Below are positions 50,568-59,609 of a stretch of DNA of 64,000 nt, in pieces. The notes beneath the pieces were generated by a model. The model was not told the origin of the DNA. It was given only the letters and a program-made list of their open reading frames with translations, and did no database searches. Source of the stretch: DASXRC01 sp036506495 (lineage in GTDB: Bacteria > Actinomycetota > Actinomycetes > Mycobacteriales > Micromonosporaceae); NCBI GenBank assembly GCA_036506495.1, contig DASXRQ010000203.1:1-64000 (forward strand), written 5' to 3'. Both the position numbers and the translations under genes were made by a program. The first letter of the stretch is position 1. The number at the start of each line of letters is the position of its first letter.

Positions 50568-52808
50568 ATGAAGGGACTGACCGCGGACATCCCCGCGGTC
50601 GACCACGGGATCGGCGCCGCCGCCCGACTCAGTCGGGCGGCGGCGCTGGACGCGTGGCTGGCCACCCTGCTTCCCGCCGGACGGCCCGGCGTGGCGCTGT
50701 TGGCCGTCGGCGGTCTCGGCCGCCGCGAGTGCGCTCCGCACGGCGACCTCGACCTGGTGCTGCTCCACGACGGCGTGCCCGGCGTGGACGATCTGGCCGC
50801 GGCGATCTGGTACCCCGTGTGGGACGCTCGGCTCGGGCTGGACCACTCGGTCCGCACGATCCCCGAGTCGCTGTCGGCCGCGCACGACGACGTCAAGGTG
50901 GCGCTGGGCCTGCTCGACGCTCGGCACGTCGCCGGCGACGTCGAACTATCCGCGCACCTGGTCGCCGCCGCGCAGGACCAATGGCGCCGCACGGCCATCA
51001 GGGCCCTGCCGCGCCTGCGCGAGGCCTGCGATGCCCGCGGGCGGGCGCACGGCGAGTTGGCGTTCCTGCTCGAGGGCGACCTCAAGGAGGCCGCGGGCGG
51101 GCTGCGCGACGTCGGCGTGCTGCGTGGCATCGGGTACGCGGGGGTGAGCGACGCGCTCCGGCCCCTCGTCCGCGCCGCGCACGGGCGGCTCCTCGACGTG
51201 CGGGATGCACTGCACGTGGCGACCGGCCGCCGCGTGGACCGGCTCGTCGCCCAGGAGCGCGCGGCGGTCGCCGGCCTCCTCAACCTGGATGACGGGGACG
51301 CCCTGCTCCGGCGGGTCGCCGGCGACGCCCGGACGATCGCGCACGCGCTCGACGACGCCTGGCGGGCCGTCGACCGGGTGCGGGCGCACCGGCGGCGCGG
51401 TGGGACGCCCGGCGCCCCGGCCCGCCGGCCGGTCGCCCGGGACGTCGTGGAGCATGACGGAGAGGTTGTGCTCGCGCGTACCGCCGTCGGACCACGGCCC
51501 GACCCGAGCCTGTCCCTGCGGGTGGCCGCGGCCGCCGCGACCGCACGGCTACCGATCGCCCGGGCGACCTGCGAGTGGCTGGCGACGTACTGTCCGCCGC
51601 TGCCCGTTCCCTGGCCCGAGACCGCCCGAGCCGCGCTGGTCACGCTGCTCGGCTCGGGGCCGGCGCTGGTGCCGACCTGGGAATCCTGCGACCGGTACGG
51701 CCTGACCACCGCGTGGCTGCCGGAGTGGACCCGGGTCCGCAGCCTGCCTCAGCACAACCCAGTGCACCGCTACACACTCGACCGGCACCTGGTGCAGGCC
51801 GCCGCGAACGTCGCCGCCGTCACGCGCGAGGTGGACCGGCCGGACCTGCTGCTGCTCGGCGCGTTCCTGCATGACATCGGCAAGGGGTGGCCCGGCGACG
51901 ACCACTGCGCGGCCGGCGGGCCGGTCGCGGCCCGGATCGCCACCCGGATCGGGCTATCGCCGGCCGACGTGGCGGTCGTCGAGAAGCTGGTCCGGCTGCA
52001 CCTGCTGCTGCCGGAGGTGGCCACCCGGCGGGACCTCGCCGACCCGGTCACTATCCGGCGTGTCGCGGACGCCGTGGGCGACGGCCAAACCCTGGACCTG
52101 TTGCACGCGCTCGCCAAGGCGGACGCGGCGGCGACCGGCCCGGCGGCATGGTCGGAGTGGAAGGGCCGGCTGGTCGCCGATCTGGTCCGCCGCGTCCGCG
52201 CCGCACTTGAGGATGGCGCGCCACCCGCCCCGGCCCCGCCCGACCCCGCCCTCGTGGCCGGCCCGCTCCCGGCCGTACACCTGGATGAGGACCGGGTTGC
52301 GGTGGCCGCGACCGACCGGCGTGGCCTGCTCGCCGCGGTCGCGGGGTGTCTGGCGCTGCACCGGCTCGACGTGCTCTCCGCCGACGCCAGCACCGTGGGC
52401 GGCCGGGCACTGGTCGAGTTCCGGGTCCAGCCGCGGTACGGGACGGCGCCGGACCGGATCGCCCTCGGAGCCGATCTGCGGCGGGCGGTGCTCGGCGACG
52501 TGTCCGTGACGCAGCGGTTGCGTGGTCGCGGCGGTGCCACCCGCAGCGATGGGGCGGCGCCACGCGTGGTGTGGCACCGCGAGGCCGCCACCGACGCGGT
52601 CGTGCTCGAGCTGCGCGCCACCGACGCGCCGGGCCTGCTCTACCGGGTCGCGGCCGCGCTCGACCGCGCGGGCGCGAACGTGCGGGCCGCCCGGATCTCC
52701 ACGCTGGGCGGCGACGTCGTCGACGCGTTCTACCTCGTCGGCGCCTGGGCGGACGAGGCCGACCGCGGCGCGATCGAGAGCGCGGTGCTGGCCGCGGCGC
52801 AGGCGTAG
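50568..52808 (+). CDS. glnD: PII uridylyl/adenylyltransferase GlnD
   Basis: 746 aa. Nucleotidyltransferase motif VGGLGRRECAPHGDLDLVLLHD near residue 50; an HD domain (about 385-480) with FLHDIGKGWPGDDHC; and two C-terminal ACT domains (RRGLLAAVAGCLALHRLDVL and APGLLYRVAAALDRAGANVRAARI). It modifies and demodifies GlnK according to nitrogen status. ATG 50568 lies 7 bp after glnK; GTG 50541, inside glnK, is an alternative. The usual G-S-x-x-G motif has Gly-Leu-Gly here, within family variation. Confidence 0.94.
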   Translation: MKGLTADIPAVDHGIGAAARLSRAAALDAWLATLLPAGRPGVALLAVGGLGRRECAPHGDLDLVLLHDGVPGVDDLAAAIWYPVWDARLGLDHSVRTIPESLSAAHDDVKVALGLLDARHVAGDVELSAHLVAAAQDQWRRTAIRALPRLREACDARGRAHGELAFLLEGDLKEAAGGLRDVGVLRGIGYAGVSDALRPLVRAAHGRLLDVRDALHVATGRRVDRLVAQERAAVAGLLNLDDGDALLRRVAGDARTIAHALDDAWRAVDRVRAHRRRGGTPGAPARRPVARDVVEHDGEVVLARTAVGPRPDPSLSLRVAAAAATARLPIARATCEWLATYCPPLPVPWPETARAALVTLLGSGPALVPTWESCDRYGLTTAWLPEWTRVRSLPQHNPVHRYTLDRHLVQAAANVAAVTREVDRPDLLLLGAFLHDIGKGWPGDDHCAAGGPVAARIATRIGLSPADVAVVEKLVRLHLLLPEVATRRDLADPVTIRRVADAVGDGQTLDLLHALAKADAAATGPAAWSEWKGRLVADLVRRVRAALEDGAPPAPAPPDPALVAGPLPAVHLDEDRVAVAATDRRGLLAAVAGCLALHRLDVLSADASTVGGRALVEFRVQPRYGTAPDRIALGADLRRAVLGDVSVTQRLRGRGGATRSDGAAPRVVWHREAATDAVVLELRATDAPGLLYRVAAALDRAGANVRAARISTLGGDVVDAFYLVGAWADEADRGAIESAVLAAAQA

Positions 52809-52891
52809 CCGTCGCCTACGCCCGCGTGCGTACGGGAGAGGCCGTCCGCCGGCGGACGCCGCCGGACGCTCGTGTGACAGTGTTGGCAACC

Positions 52892-54022
52892 GTGACCAGG
52901 CGGCAATGGGCGCAGGACGTCGTCATCGCCGCGGCGATGCTGGCGTTCTGCCTCATCGGGACGGGCCCGGCCGGCGCCAACCAGCCGGACGCGACGCCCG
53001 TGGACGCGCTCGCGTACGCGCTCGCCGCGACTGCCGCCCTCGTGCTGTTCGCCCGGCGGTGGGCGCCGCTTCCGGTGCTGGGGGTCAGCACCGCGGCCAC
53101 GTCGACCTACCTCATCCTCGGGTACGCGTACGGACCGATCCTCGTCGCGTACGCGTTCGCGGTGTACGCCGTGGCCGCGTGTCTGCCGCTGCGTCCGGCC
53201 GCCTTCGCGGCCGGGATCTCGCTCGCCGTGATGCTGCTGCACTCCGTCGTCGGCGACGCCGACGTGGGCGTGGTCGGCGTCGTGCCGGCCACCGCCTGGG
53301 TGGTGGTGCCGTTCGCGCTCGGCGTGACGGTGCGGATGGGCCGCGAGTCGGCCGCCCGCAACCGCGCCGAACGGCTGCGCGACATCGCCCACGAGGAGCG
53401 GCTGCGGGTGGCCCAGGAGGTGCACGACGTCGTGGGCCACGGGCTGGCGGCGATCAACATGCAGGCGGAGATCGCCCTCCACGTGCTGCCGAAGCGCCCC
53501 GAGCAGGCCGCGACCGCCCTCGCCGCGATCGGAGCGACCAGCAAGGCCGCGCTCGAGGAGCTGCGCGCCACGCTCGCCCTCGTGCGCAGCGACGCGGCCG
53601 AGCACCGGCAGCCAGGTCCCGGGCTGGCTCAGCTCGACGCGCTCGTCGGCCGGCTCGCCGACACCGGCGTGCCGGTCCGGGTCCAGGTCGAAGGCGTTCG
53701 CCGGACGCTGCCCGCGGCCGTCGACCTGGCCGCGTACCGGGTCGTGCAGGAGTCGCTGACCAACGTGCTGCGGCACGCCGGGGCGGCAACCGCGACCGTG
53801 CGGGTCGGCTACGCGTCGCAGGCGGTGACCGTCGAGGTCACCGACGACGGCCGCGGCAGAGCTCCGGACGACGGCGGTGACGGCCACGGCATCACGGGGA
53901 TGCGGGCCCGCGTCGCCGCCCTGGGTGGCCGGTTCGCTGCCGGGCCCGCCGAGAGCGGCGGCTTCCGGGTGTACGCGTCGATGCCCGCCATCCCGCCACC
54001 GGACACATCGGAGCCGGAATGA
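52892..54022 (+). CDS. Sensor histidine kinase, HisKA_3 (NarL-type) family
   Basis: 376 aa. Four or five membrane helices (about 8-150) without a large extracytoplasmic domain, then dimerisation/phospho-acceptor QEVHDVVGHGLAAINMQAEIALHVL and an ATPase domain with VVQESLTNVLRHAG, TDDGRG and GHGITGMRARVAALGG. The signal is unknown. GTG 52892 is chosen, GTG 52874 and 52880 being alternatives in the same frame; none has a good ribosome site. It is 83 bp after glnD and overlaps the response regulator gene by 4 bp. Confidence 0.92.
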   Translation: MTRRQWAQDVVIAAAMLAFCLIGTGPAGANQPDATPVDALAYALAATAALVLFARRWAPLPVLGVSTAATSTYLILGYAYGPILVAYAFAVYAVAACLPLRPAAFAAGISLAVMLLHSVVGDADVGVVGVVPATAWVVVPFALGVTVRMGRESAARNRAERLRDIAHEERLRVAQEVHDVVGHGLAAINMQAEIALHVLPKRPEQAATALAAIGATSKAALEELRATLALVRSDAAEHRQPGPGLAQLDALVGRLADTGVPVRVQVEGVRRTLPAAVDLAAYRVVQESLTNVLRHAGAATATVRVGYASQAVTVEVTDDGRGRAPDDGGDGHGITGMRARVAALGGRFAAGPAESGGFRVYASMPAIPPPDTSEPE

Positions 54023-54672
54023 TCCGGGTTCTGATCGCCGACGACCAGGACCTGGTGCGGCTGGGTCTGCGGACGCTGCTCGAGAACGAGGACGACACCG
54101 AGGTCGTTGGCGAGGCCGCGGACGGGCTGGCCGCCGTCGCGGTCGCCAGGCGTACGCGCCCCGACGTGGTGCTGATGGATGTGCGCATGCCCGGCATCGA
54201 CGGCATCGAGGCGACCCGCCGGATCGCGGCCGATCGGACCCTGGAGCGGACCCGCGTCATCGTCCTGACCACGTTCGAGCTGGACGAGTACGTCTTCGAC
54301 GCGCTCCGACACGGCGCCAGTGGCTTTCTCATCAAGGACACCAAGCCCGCCGAGCTGCTGCGCGCCGTACGCCTGGTGGCCGCCGGCGAGGCGCTGTTGT
54401 CACCCTCGGTGACCCGGCGGGTGGTCCGCGAGTTCGCCACCCGACCGGTACGCGTTCCGAAGCCTCATCCGCAGCTCGACACGCTCACCGAGCGCGAGCG
54501 CGAGATCGTCGGTCTCGTCGGGGAGGGGCTGAGCAACGAGGAGATCGCCGCGCGGCTGGTGGTGAGCCCGGCCACCGCGCGTACGCACGTGAGCCGCGCA
54601 ATGATCAAGCTGAGCGCCCGCGACCGCGCCCAGCTGGTGGTCTTCGCGTACCAGTCGGGTCTCGTTAATTGA
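54019..54672 (+). CDS. NarL/LuxR-family response regulator
   Basis: 217 aa. Receiver domain with VLIADDQDLVR, phospho-acceptor in VVLMDVRMPGIDG, Thr/Lys switch residues in VLTTFELDEYVFDAL and GFLIKDTKPAELL. C-terminal LuxR helix-turn-helix LTEREREIVGLVGEGLSNEEIAARLVVSPATARTHVSRAM. Partner of the preceding kinase (ATGA overlap). It lies directly before the polysaccharide operon, which is a possible target. Confidence 0.95.
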   Translation: MIRVLIADDQDLVRLGLRTLLENEDDTEVVGEAADGLAAVAVARRTRPDVVLMDVRMPGIDGIEATRRIAADRTLERTRVIVLTTFELDEYVFDALRHGASGFLIKDTKPAELLRAVRLVAAGEALLSPSVTRRVVREFATRPVRVPKPHPQLDTLTEREREIVGLVGEGLSNEEIAARLVVSPATARTHVSRAMIKLSARDRAQLVVFAYQSGLVN

Positions 54673-54702
54673 TCACGGCAGAGCGACGCTCTCGCCGTCC
54701 GG

Positions 54703-54731
54703 TTGACGCGCCTCCGGGTCGAAGGGAGAAT
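54703..54731 (+). promoter_or_regulatory. Candidate promoter of the polysaccharide operon
   Basis: TTGACG (54703-54708) and GAGAAT (54726-54731) are separated by 17 bp, about 100 bp before the GT2 start. A small hairpin (AGAGC-GAC-GCTCT, within 54675-54698) just after the response regulator may terminate the upstream transcript. Confidence 0.45.
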
Positions 54732-54828
54732 TCTGGCTCGTCCATAGGCCGGGCCAATTGACCCCGAAGAATCAAGAACGGCGCTGTTCTGACACCGTGA
54801 GTGAGCATCCCCAAACGGAGCCAGCCTG

Positions 54829-56523
54829 ATGCGTCATGCTCAGCGATCGCCTTCGCGTCACCGCGAGGGCCCCGCACTCGGTGTAGTGGGTATGTATCTG
54901 CCCCGCCCGCCGACCGACGCCGAAAAGTACAGCTATTTCCAGAAAGCCCGCCCGTGGATCTTCGCTTGGATCTTCATCAGCGCGCTCGGGATCCTCTACG
55001 GCTACGTCATGGTCGCGATCAAGGCGCCGTGGACGACGCCGGCGCTGCTCTTCCTGCCCATCATGATCCTCCCGGTTCTGGTGAACTTCTGGCTTCGCAC
55101 CCACAAGCCGCGGCTGACGCTCACGCGGCACCGGACGGCCATCTCGCGCTACCGCCCCGATCCGGCGGACACCATCGACATCTGGGTTCCGATCTGCGGC
55201 GAACCCCTGCCGGTCCTGCGCAACACCTGCCGGGCCGTCGCCGCCATCCGGTGGCACGCGCCGGTGATGCGCTACCTGCTCGATGACGGCGAACACCGCG
55301 TCGAGGTCGAGCGTCTGGCGCTGGAGTACGGCTTCGTGTACGTGCGTCGGCGCGAGCCGGTGCCGGGCCGGCCGCTTCGCGAGGGCGAACGCGGCTGGCT
55401 GAAGAAGGCCGGCAACTTGATCAACGCGTTCGACATCTCGATGGGACGCTTCGGGGTGGTCTTCGACGCCGACTTCGCACCGCGGGACGACTTCCTGTAC
55501 GAGACGGTGCCGTACCTGCAGGCCGAACCGAGGCTGGGCATCGTGCAGACCGCACAGTACTTCGACGTCGAGCCGTGGATGAACTACGTCCAGCGCGGCG
55601 CCGGCAGCCTCCAGGAGATCTTCTTTCGCTGGATCCAGCCCGCGCGGGACGTGTGGCGGGCCGCGATCTGCGCGGGCACGAACGTGGTCTACCGCCGCGA
55701 CGCCGTGGAATCCGTCGGTGGGTTCGCCCGCGTGCCGCTCGGCGAGGACGTCAACTCCGGCGTCAAGCTGTGGACCGCTGGATGGGAGACGCGGTACCTC
55801 CCACTCGCGCTGGCCAAGGGTGTGGCCCCCGGGACCTGGGAAGCGATCACCAACCAGCAGCAGCGGTGGTGCCGGTCCTCCATGCTGCTGATGACCGAGA
55901 AACACTTCCGGGATGCGCGGTTCAACTGGCAGCAGCGCACCGCGTTCTGGGCCGCGTTCCTCTACTACATGGCGTCCGCTGCGCTGCTGATCACAGCGCC
56001 GTTCCCCACCCTGACCATGCTGTGGTTCTTCCCCGATCGGGTGCTGCCGCACAACTACCTGCCGATGGTGCCGGCGGTGCTGGCCACGCTCCTCGTCTTT
56101 CCGATGATGGCGCGGGGCTGGCGACCGGCGATCTTCCGGCTGTGCCTCATCAACTCGGCATGCCACGTCGTCGCCATCACGGACGCACTCCGCGCAAAGG
56201 TGCAGGAGTGGGTCCCGACGGGCGCGGCCGGCCGGGCGAAGAAGGCCAAGCGGAGGGGCGCGCCGGAGCGGGTGTCCCGACTTCTGCGCACGTGGATCAT
56301 CGTCGTCCAGCTCCTCCTCTGGGGCGGGCTCGCCGTGCGCTTCCCGGAGTACGGCATCGGTCCACTCTGGACGACCGCACTGCTCGCGGCGGTCCAGCTC
56401 TACATGGTCGTCCCGCTGCTGACCCCGTCGTACGGCATACGCCCCTCGACACCGCCCGGGCCCCTGCCGATCCCGGTCTCCCCGGCGCTACGGCTGTACG
56501 CGTCTGCGGGGCGCCCGCGGTGA
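54829..56523 (+). CDS. Processive family 2 glycosyltransferase (cellulose/mannan synthase-like)
   Basis: 564 aa. Two membrane helices (about 45-90), a cytoplasmic GT-A domain with the processive synthase signature: YLLDDGEH, VFDADFAPRDDF (DxD), LGEDVNSGVKLW (general base TED/GED) and QQQRWCRSS (QxxRW); then about five more membrane helices. This is the CslA/BcsA-type layout in which the enzyme polymerises and exports a beta-glycan. No PilZ domain is visible. Sugar identity is not readable; a beta-mannan or glucomannan is inferred from the coupled GH26. Its TGA overlaps the GTG of the next gene. Confidence 0.9.
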   Translation: MRHAQRSPSRHREGPALGVVGMYLPRPPTDAEKYSYFQKARPWIFAWIFISALGILYGYVMVAIKAPWTTPALLFLPIMILPVLVNFWLRTHKPRLTLTRHRTAISRYRPDPADTIDIWVPICGEPLPVLRNTCRAVAAIRWHAPVMRYLLDDGEHRVEVERLALEYGFVYVRRREPVPGRPLREGERGWLKKAGNLINAFDISMGRFGVVFDADFAPRDDFLYETVPYLQAEPRLGIVQTAQYFDVEPWMNYVQRGAGSLQEIFFRWIQPARDVWRAAICAGTNVVYRRDAVESVGGFARVPLGEDVNSGVKLWTAGWETRYLPLALAKGVAPGTWEAITNQQQRWCRSSMLLMTEKHFRDARFNWQQRTAFWAAFLYYMASAALLITAPFPTLTMLWFFPDRVLPHNYLPMVPAVLATLLVFPMMARGWRPAIFRLCLINSACHVVAITDALRAKVQEWVPTGAAGRAKKAKRRGAPERVSRLLRTWIIVVQLLLWGGLAVRFPEYGIGPLWTTALLAAVQLYMVVPLLTPSYGIRPSTPPGPLPIPVSPALRLYASAGRPR

Positions 56524-57521
56524 GTGCCACCACCGCCGCGCGCGCCGCCGCCGCGGCGGTCGTGGCCGCCGCCCTGATCCTGTCGAACGCCGGCTGCCTT
56601 CGCCGGAGCGGACCACGCCCGGAGCCGGCCACGACGCAGCAGGCCACACCCGCACCGGCGCCGGCTGGACCGGTCGTCGCGAAGGTGGGCGACCTGCTGG
56701 GCAGCCGCCCGCTGTTCGGCGTGACGATCTCCGACCGCTCCGAGGCGGCCGTGGCCCGGGTGGGCTCGACCATCGGCTGCCGGCCGTCGCTGCTGCAGAT
56801 GTTCGCCTCCGTCGAGGATGGGATCTCCGCGGAGACCCTGCGCGACGTGCCGGGCCTGCCGGTGCTCTCGCTCGAACCGTGGCGGACGGGCGGGGGACCG
56901 GACCAGCCGAACTGGTCGCTCGCGGCCACGATCGACGGGCGCTGGGACGACCGGTACGCGGCAGTGGCCGCCGCAATCGTGGCGTACCGCGATCCCGTCC
57001 TGATCCGGTTCGCGCACGAGATGAACGGGCACTGGTACCCGTGGGGCACCGCCAACGGCAACAAGCCCGGCCAGTTCGTCGCGGCGTGGCGGCACGTCGT
57101 GGAGCTGTTCCGCGACGCGGGCGCGACCAACGCGCTGTGGGTGTGGTCCCCCAACATCCTGCGGGGAGCCGACAGCCAGACCGTCAAGGAGTTCTGGCCC
57201 GGCAAGGCGTACGTCGACATCCTCGGGTTGACCGGATACGGCGTGCGCGAGACGAGCCCCACGAAGACGTACCGAGCGACGCTGAAGCAGGTGTACGCAC
57301 TGTCCGACAAGCCGATCCTGTTGACCGAGGTCGGCGTGCAGGCGGGTCCCGCGAAGAAGGCGTGGCTCGGGGCGTTCGGTCCGTGGCTCCGCGACAATCC
57401 CAGGATCGCCGGGTTCCTCTGGAACGAGATCACCCGCGACGGCGACTGGCGGTACGACGACACCCCGCAGAACCTGGCCGCCTTCAAGTCCGGGCTGTTC
57501 GTGGCGCGGCTGCGGTGCTAG
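56520..57521 (+). CDS. GH26-like beta-mannanase-type lipoprotein
   Basis: 333 aa. Lipoprotein signal ALILSNAGC (Cys about 26), a short Pro/Ala linker, then a TIM-barrel domain with acid/base Glu in LIRFAHEMNGHWYPWG and probable nucleophile Glu in ILLTEVGVQAG, both typical of GH26. Also ALWVWSPN and YVDILGLTGYG. GH26 enzymes cut beta-1,4-mannans or mixed-link glucans. Attached to the outer face of the membrane it could trim or release the polymer made by the preceding synthase, as BcsZ does in cellulose systems (inference). Confidence 0.88.
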   Translation: MSATTAARAAAAAVVAAALILSNAGCLRRSGPRPEPATTQQATPAPAPAGPVVAKVGDLLGSRPLFGVTISDRSEAAVARVGSTIGCRPSLLQMFASVEDGISAETLRDVPGLPVLSLEPWRTGGGPDQPNWSLAATIDGRWDDRYAAVAAAIVAYRDPVLIRFAHEMNGHWYPWGTANGNKPGQFVAAWRHVVELFRDAGATNALWVWSPNILRGADSQTVKEFWPGKAYVDILGLTGYGVRETSPTKTYRATLKQVYALSDKPILLTEVGVQAGPAKKAWLGAFGPWLRDNPRIAGFLWNEITRDGDWRYDDTPQNLAAFKSGLFVARLRC

Positions 57522-59146
57522 CCGAGAAACGGTCCGCACCGGTCGGCCCGCGAAGGCCGCGCGCGGACGACGAGACCACGGTCTTCCCGACGACCCTGTC
57601 CGGCACCGTCGTCTTCCCGCGGGTGTCGACCGAGCGACCGCCCGCCGAGGAGCCGGCGCTAGTCGACGAGCGGTTGCCGGGCCGGGTTCCGGTGTGGCGA
57701 CACCTTCTGCTGTTCGTCGTGCCGGCCTCGCTCACCTTCCTGCTCGGCCGCCAGGGCATCGGCGCACGCCAGATGTGGAACGACGAGCACGCGACATGGC
57801 ACGCCGCGACAATGTCCTGGGCCGACCTGTTTCGCCTGCTCGACCACATCGACCGGGTGCTGACCCTCTACTACGTGACGATGCACGGCTGGGTGTCCCT
57901 CGTCGGCGACAGCCCGACGATGCTCCGGCTGCCCTCGCTCGTCGCGATGGCCTGTGCGGCGGGCTTCACGGCGTTGGTGGGTCAGCGGCTGCTCGACACG
58001 TACGCCGGCCTGATCGCCGGACTGATCTTTGCGATCCTGCCGACGACCAGCCGGTATGCGCAGGAGGCGCGCCCGTACGCCTTCGCCGTCGCCGCGGCGG
58101 TGCTGGCCACCCTGTTGCTACTGGTCGCCCTCAACCGCCCCCGATGGAAGTACTGGCTGTGGTACGCGATGACGGTCGCGGCCACGGCCTTCCTCCACCT
58201 CGTCGCGATCCTGGTGCTCGCCGCGCACGCGCTGCTGGTGTGGTTCCGCTATCAGCGGTCCGAACGGGACGTGCGGCTGTGGAAGTCACTCGGCGCCCTC
58301 GCGCTGATCCTCGCTGTGGTCATGCCGCTCGGGTACGCCGGATCCGACCAGTCGGACGCGATCGAATGGATCAAGGCGGACAAGGTCGCCGTCCTGGAGC
58401 TCCCGGTCAAGCTGCTCGGCTCGTACGCGGTGGCCGCCGCCATCATCGCGTTGGGCGTGCTCGGCGCGCTGCTGCTCTCGCTCGCCCGGCGCCGCCGGGT
58501 CGCGTTCGCTCTGCTGGCGTGGACCCTCGTGCCGCCGCTGTTCACCTACGCAACCTTCCCCCTCCTGCACCTGTTCCTCTACCGGTACCTGTTGTTCACG
58601 CTGCCCGCGTGGGCCCTGCTGGCGGCCGGTTGCTGCTACGGCGCCGCCCGGCTGGTGTTTCGCCGGTCCTGGCCGCAGCTGTTGATCGCGGCCGCCGCAC
58701 TGCCGGCCCTCGTGCTGCTCGTGCTCCCGCCCCAACACGCGGCACGCGAGCGCATCGTCCCCGACGAGCCCGATTACCGTGCGGCCGCCGAGATGATCAT
58801 GTCAGGAATGCGCCCGGACGACGGCATGGTCTTCGCCGGCACGGCACGGCCGCCGCGCATGGGCATGGCGTACGAGATGCGTCACACCACGGCGCCGGCC
58901 GACGTCCTGCTTGCCGCGTCGTCGGCGGAACTCGGCACGTACGGCGTGGCCGAGTGTCGAGTCACGGTCACCTGCCTCGGGCAGCGCCAACGCATCTGGC
59001 TGGTGAGCACGAGCTTTGGTGACGGACCCTGGTCGGAGATGCCCCGGGAGAAGGCGTCGGCGCTGAGCCGGACATTCCGGGTGGCACAGGACGCGCGCTT
59101 CCAGCGCATTCACGTGTACCTGTTGGTTCGCCGGCCGGCCAGCTGA
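57515..59146 (+). CDS. GT39/ArnT-like polytopic glycosyltransferase
   Basis: 543 aa with about 10-11 membrane segments. The first periplasmic loop has QMWNDEHATWHAATMS, whose Asp-Glu pair is the catalytic signature of the PMT/ArnT superfamily, and a later loop has PTTSRYAQEARPYAFAVAAA. Such enzymes use polyprenyl-phosphate sugars to modify lipids, proteins or glycans on the outside. The C-terminal ~110 residues are soluble and external. GTG 57515 overlaps the GH26 stop by 7 bp; third gene of the operon. Confidence 0.85.
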   Translation: MLAEKRSAPVGPRRPRADDETTVFPTTLSGTVVFPRVSTERPPAEEPALVDERLPGRVPVWRHLLLFVVPASLTFLLGRQGIGARQMWNDEHATWHAATMSWADLFRLLDHIDRVLTLYYVTMHGWVSLVGDSPTMLRLPSLVAMACAAGFTALVGQRLLDTYAGLIAGLIFAILPTTSRYAQEARPYAFAVAAAVLATLLLLVALNRPRWKYWLWYAMTVAATAFLHLVAILVLAAHALLVWFRYQRSERDVRLWKSLGALALILAVVMPLGYAGSDQSDAIEWIKADKVAVLELPVKLLGSYAVAAAIIALGVLGALLLSLARRRRVAFALLAWTLVPPLFTYATFPLLHLFLYRYLLFTLPAWALLAAGCCYGAARLVFRRSWPQLLIAAAALPALVLLVLPPQHAARERIVPDEPDYRAAAEMIMSGMRPDDGMVFAGTARPPRMGMAYEMRHTTAPADVLLAASSAELGTYGVAECRVTVTCLGQRQRIWLVSTSFGDGPWSEMPREKASALSRTFRVAQDARFQRIHVYLLVRRPAS

Positions 59147-59236
59147 CCCTTACGGGTCGAACCGGGGCTCGGCCGATGCGGGCGCTTGCCCCGAGCAGGC
59201 ATGCTTGGGGCAGGCACTTCGGGTGGAGGGGTGGTC

Positions 59237-59476
59237 ATGGGACGGATTGTGGCCGGGGTGGTACTGCTCGTCGTCGCGGTCGTCGTGGTGGGCTGGGTGG
59301 CCATGGCCGTGGTCCACGCGCTGGTGAGCCTGGCGTGGTACCTGATCCTCGGTGCCCTCGTCGTCGGGGGCGGTTACTGGCTGTACCGGCGAGCCCGGCG
59401 GGCGATCGGACCGGAGACGCGCAACCGTCGCCGGCTGGAGGCCGCGCTGCGCACCCGGCGGACGAACGACCGCTGA
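59237..59476 (+). CDS. Small membrane protein of unknown function
   Basis: 79 aa. Two hydrophobic helices (about 3-22 and 28-48) and a strongly basic tail (LYRRARRAIGPETRNRRRLEAALRTRR). GGAGGGG precedes ATG 59237. No family recognised. It lies between the polysaccharide operon and ffh. Confidence 0.7.
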   Translation: MGRIVAGVVLLVVAVVVVGWVAMAVVHALVSLAWYLILGALVVGGGYWLYRRARRAIGPETRNRRRLEAALRTRRTNDR

Positions 59477-59609
59477 CCGCTCGTTCATCGTCGAGCCAGC
59501 CGGATCGCGCTGCACGGGCGGCCCGAGGGCCGGCCGGCTACCCTTGCTTGGGCCGGGCGAAAGCCCGCGCCTCCGCCCTCCGTAACACCGACAAACGGGA
59601 TGTTCCAGC

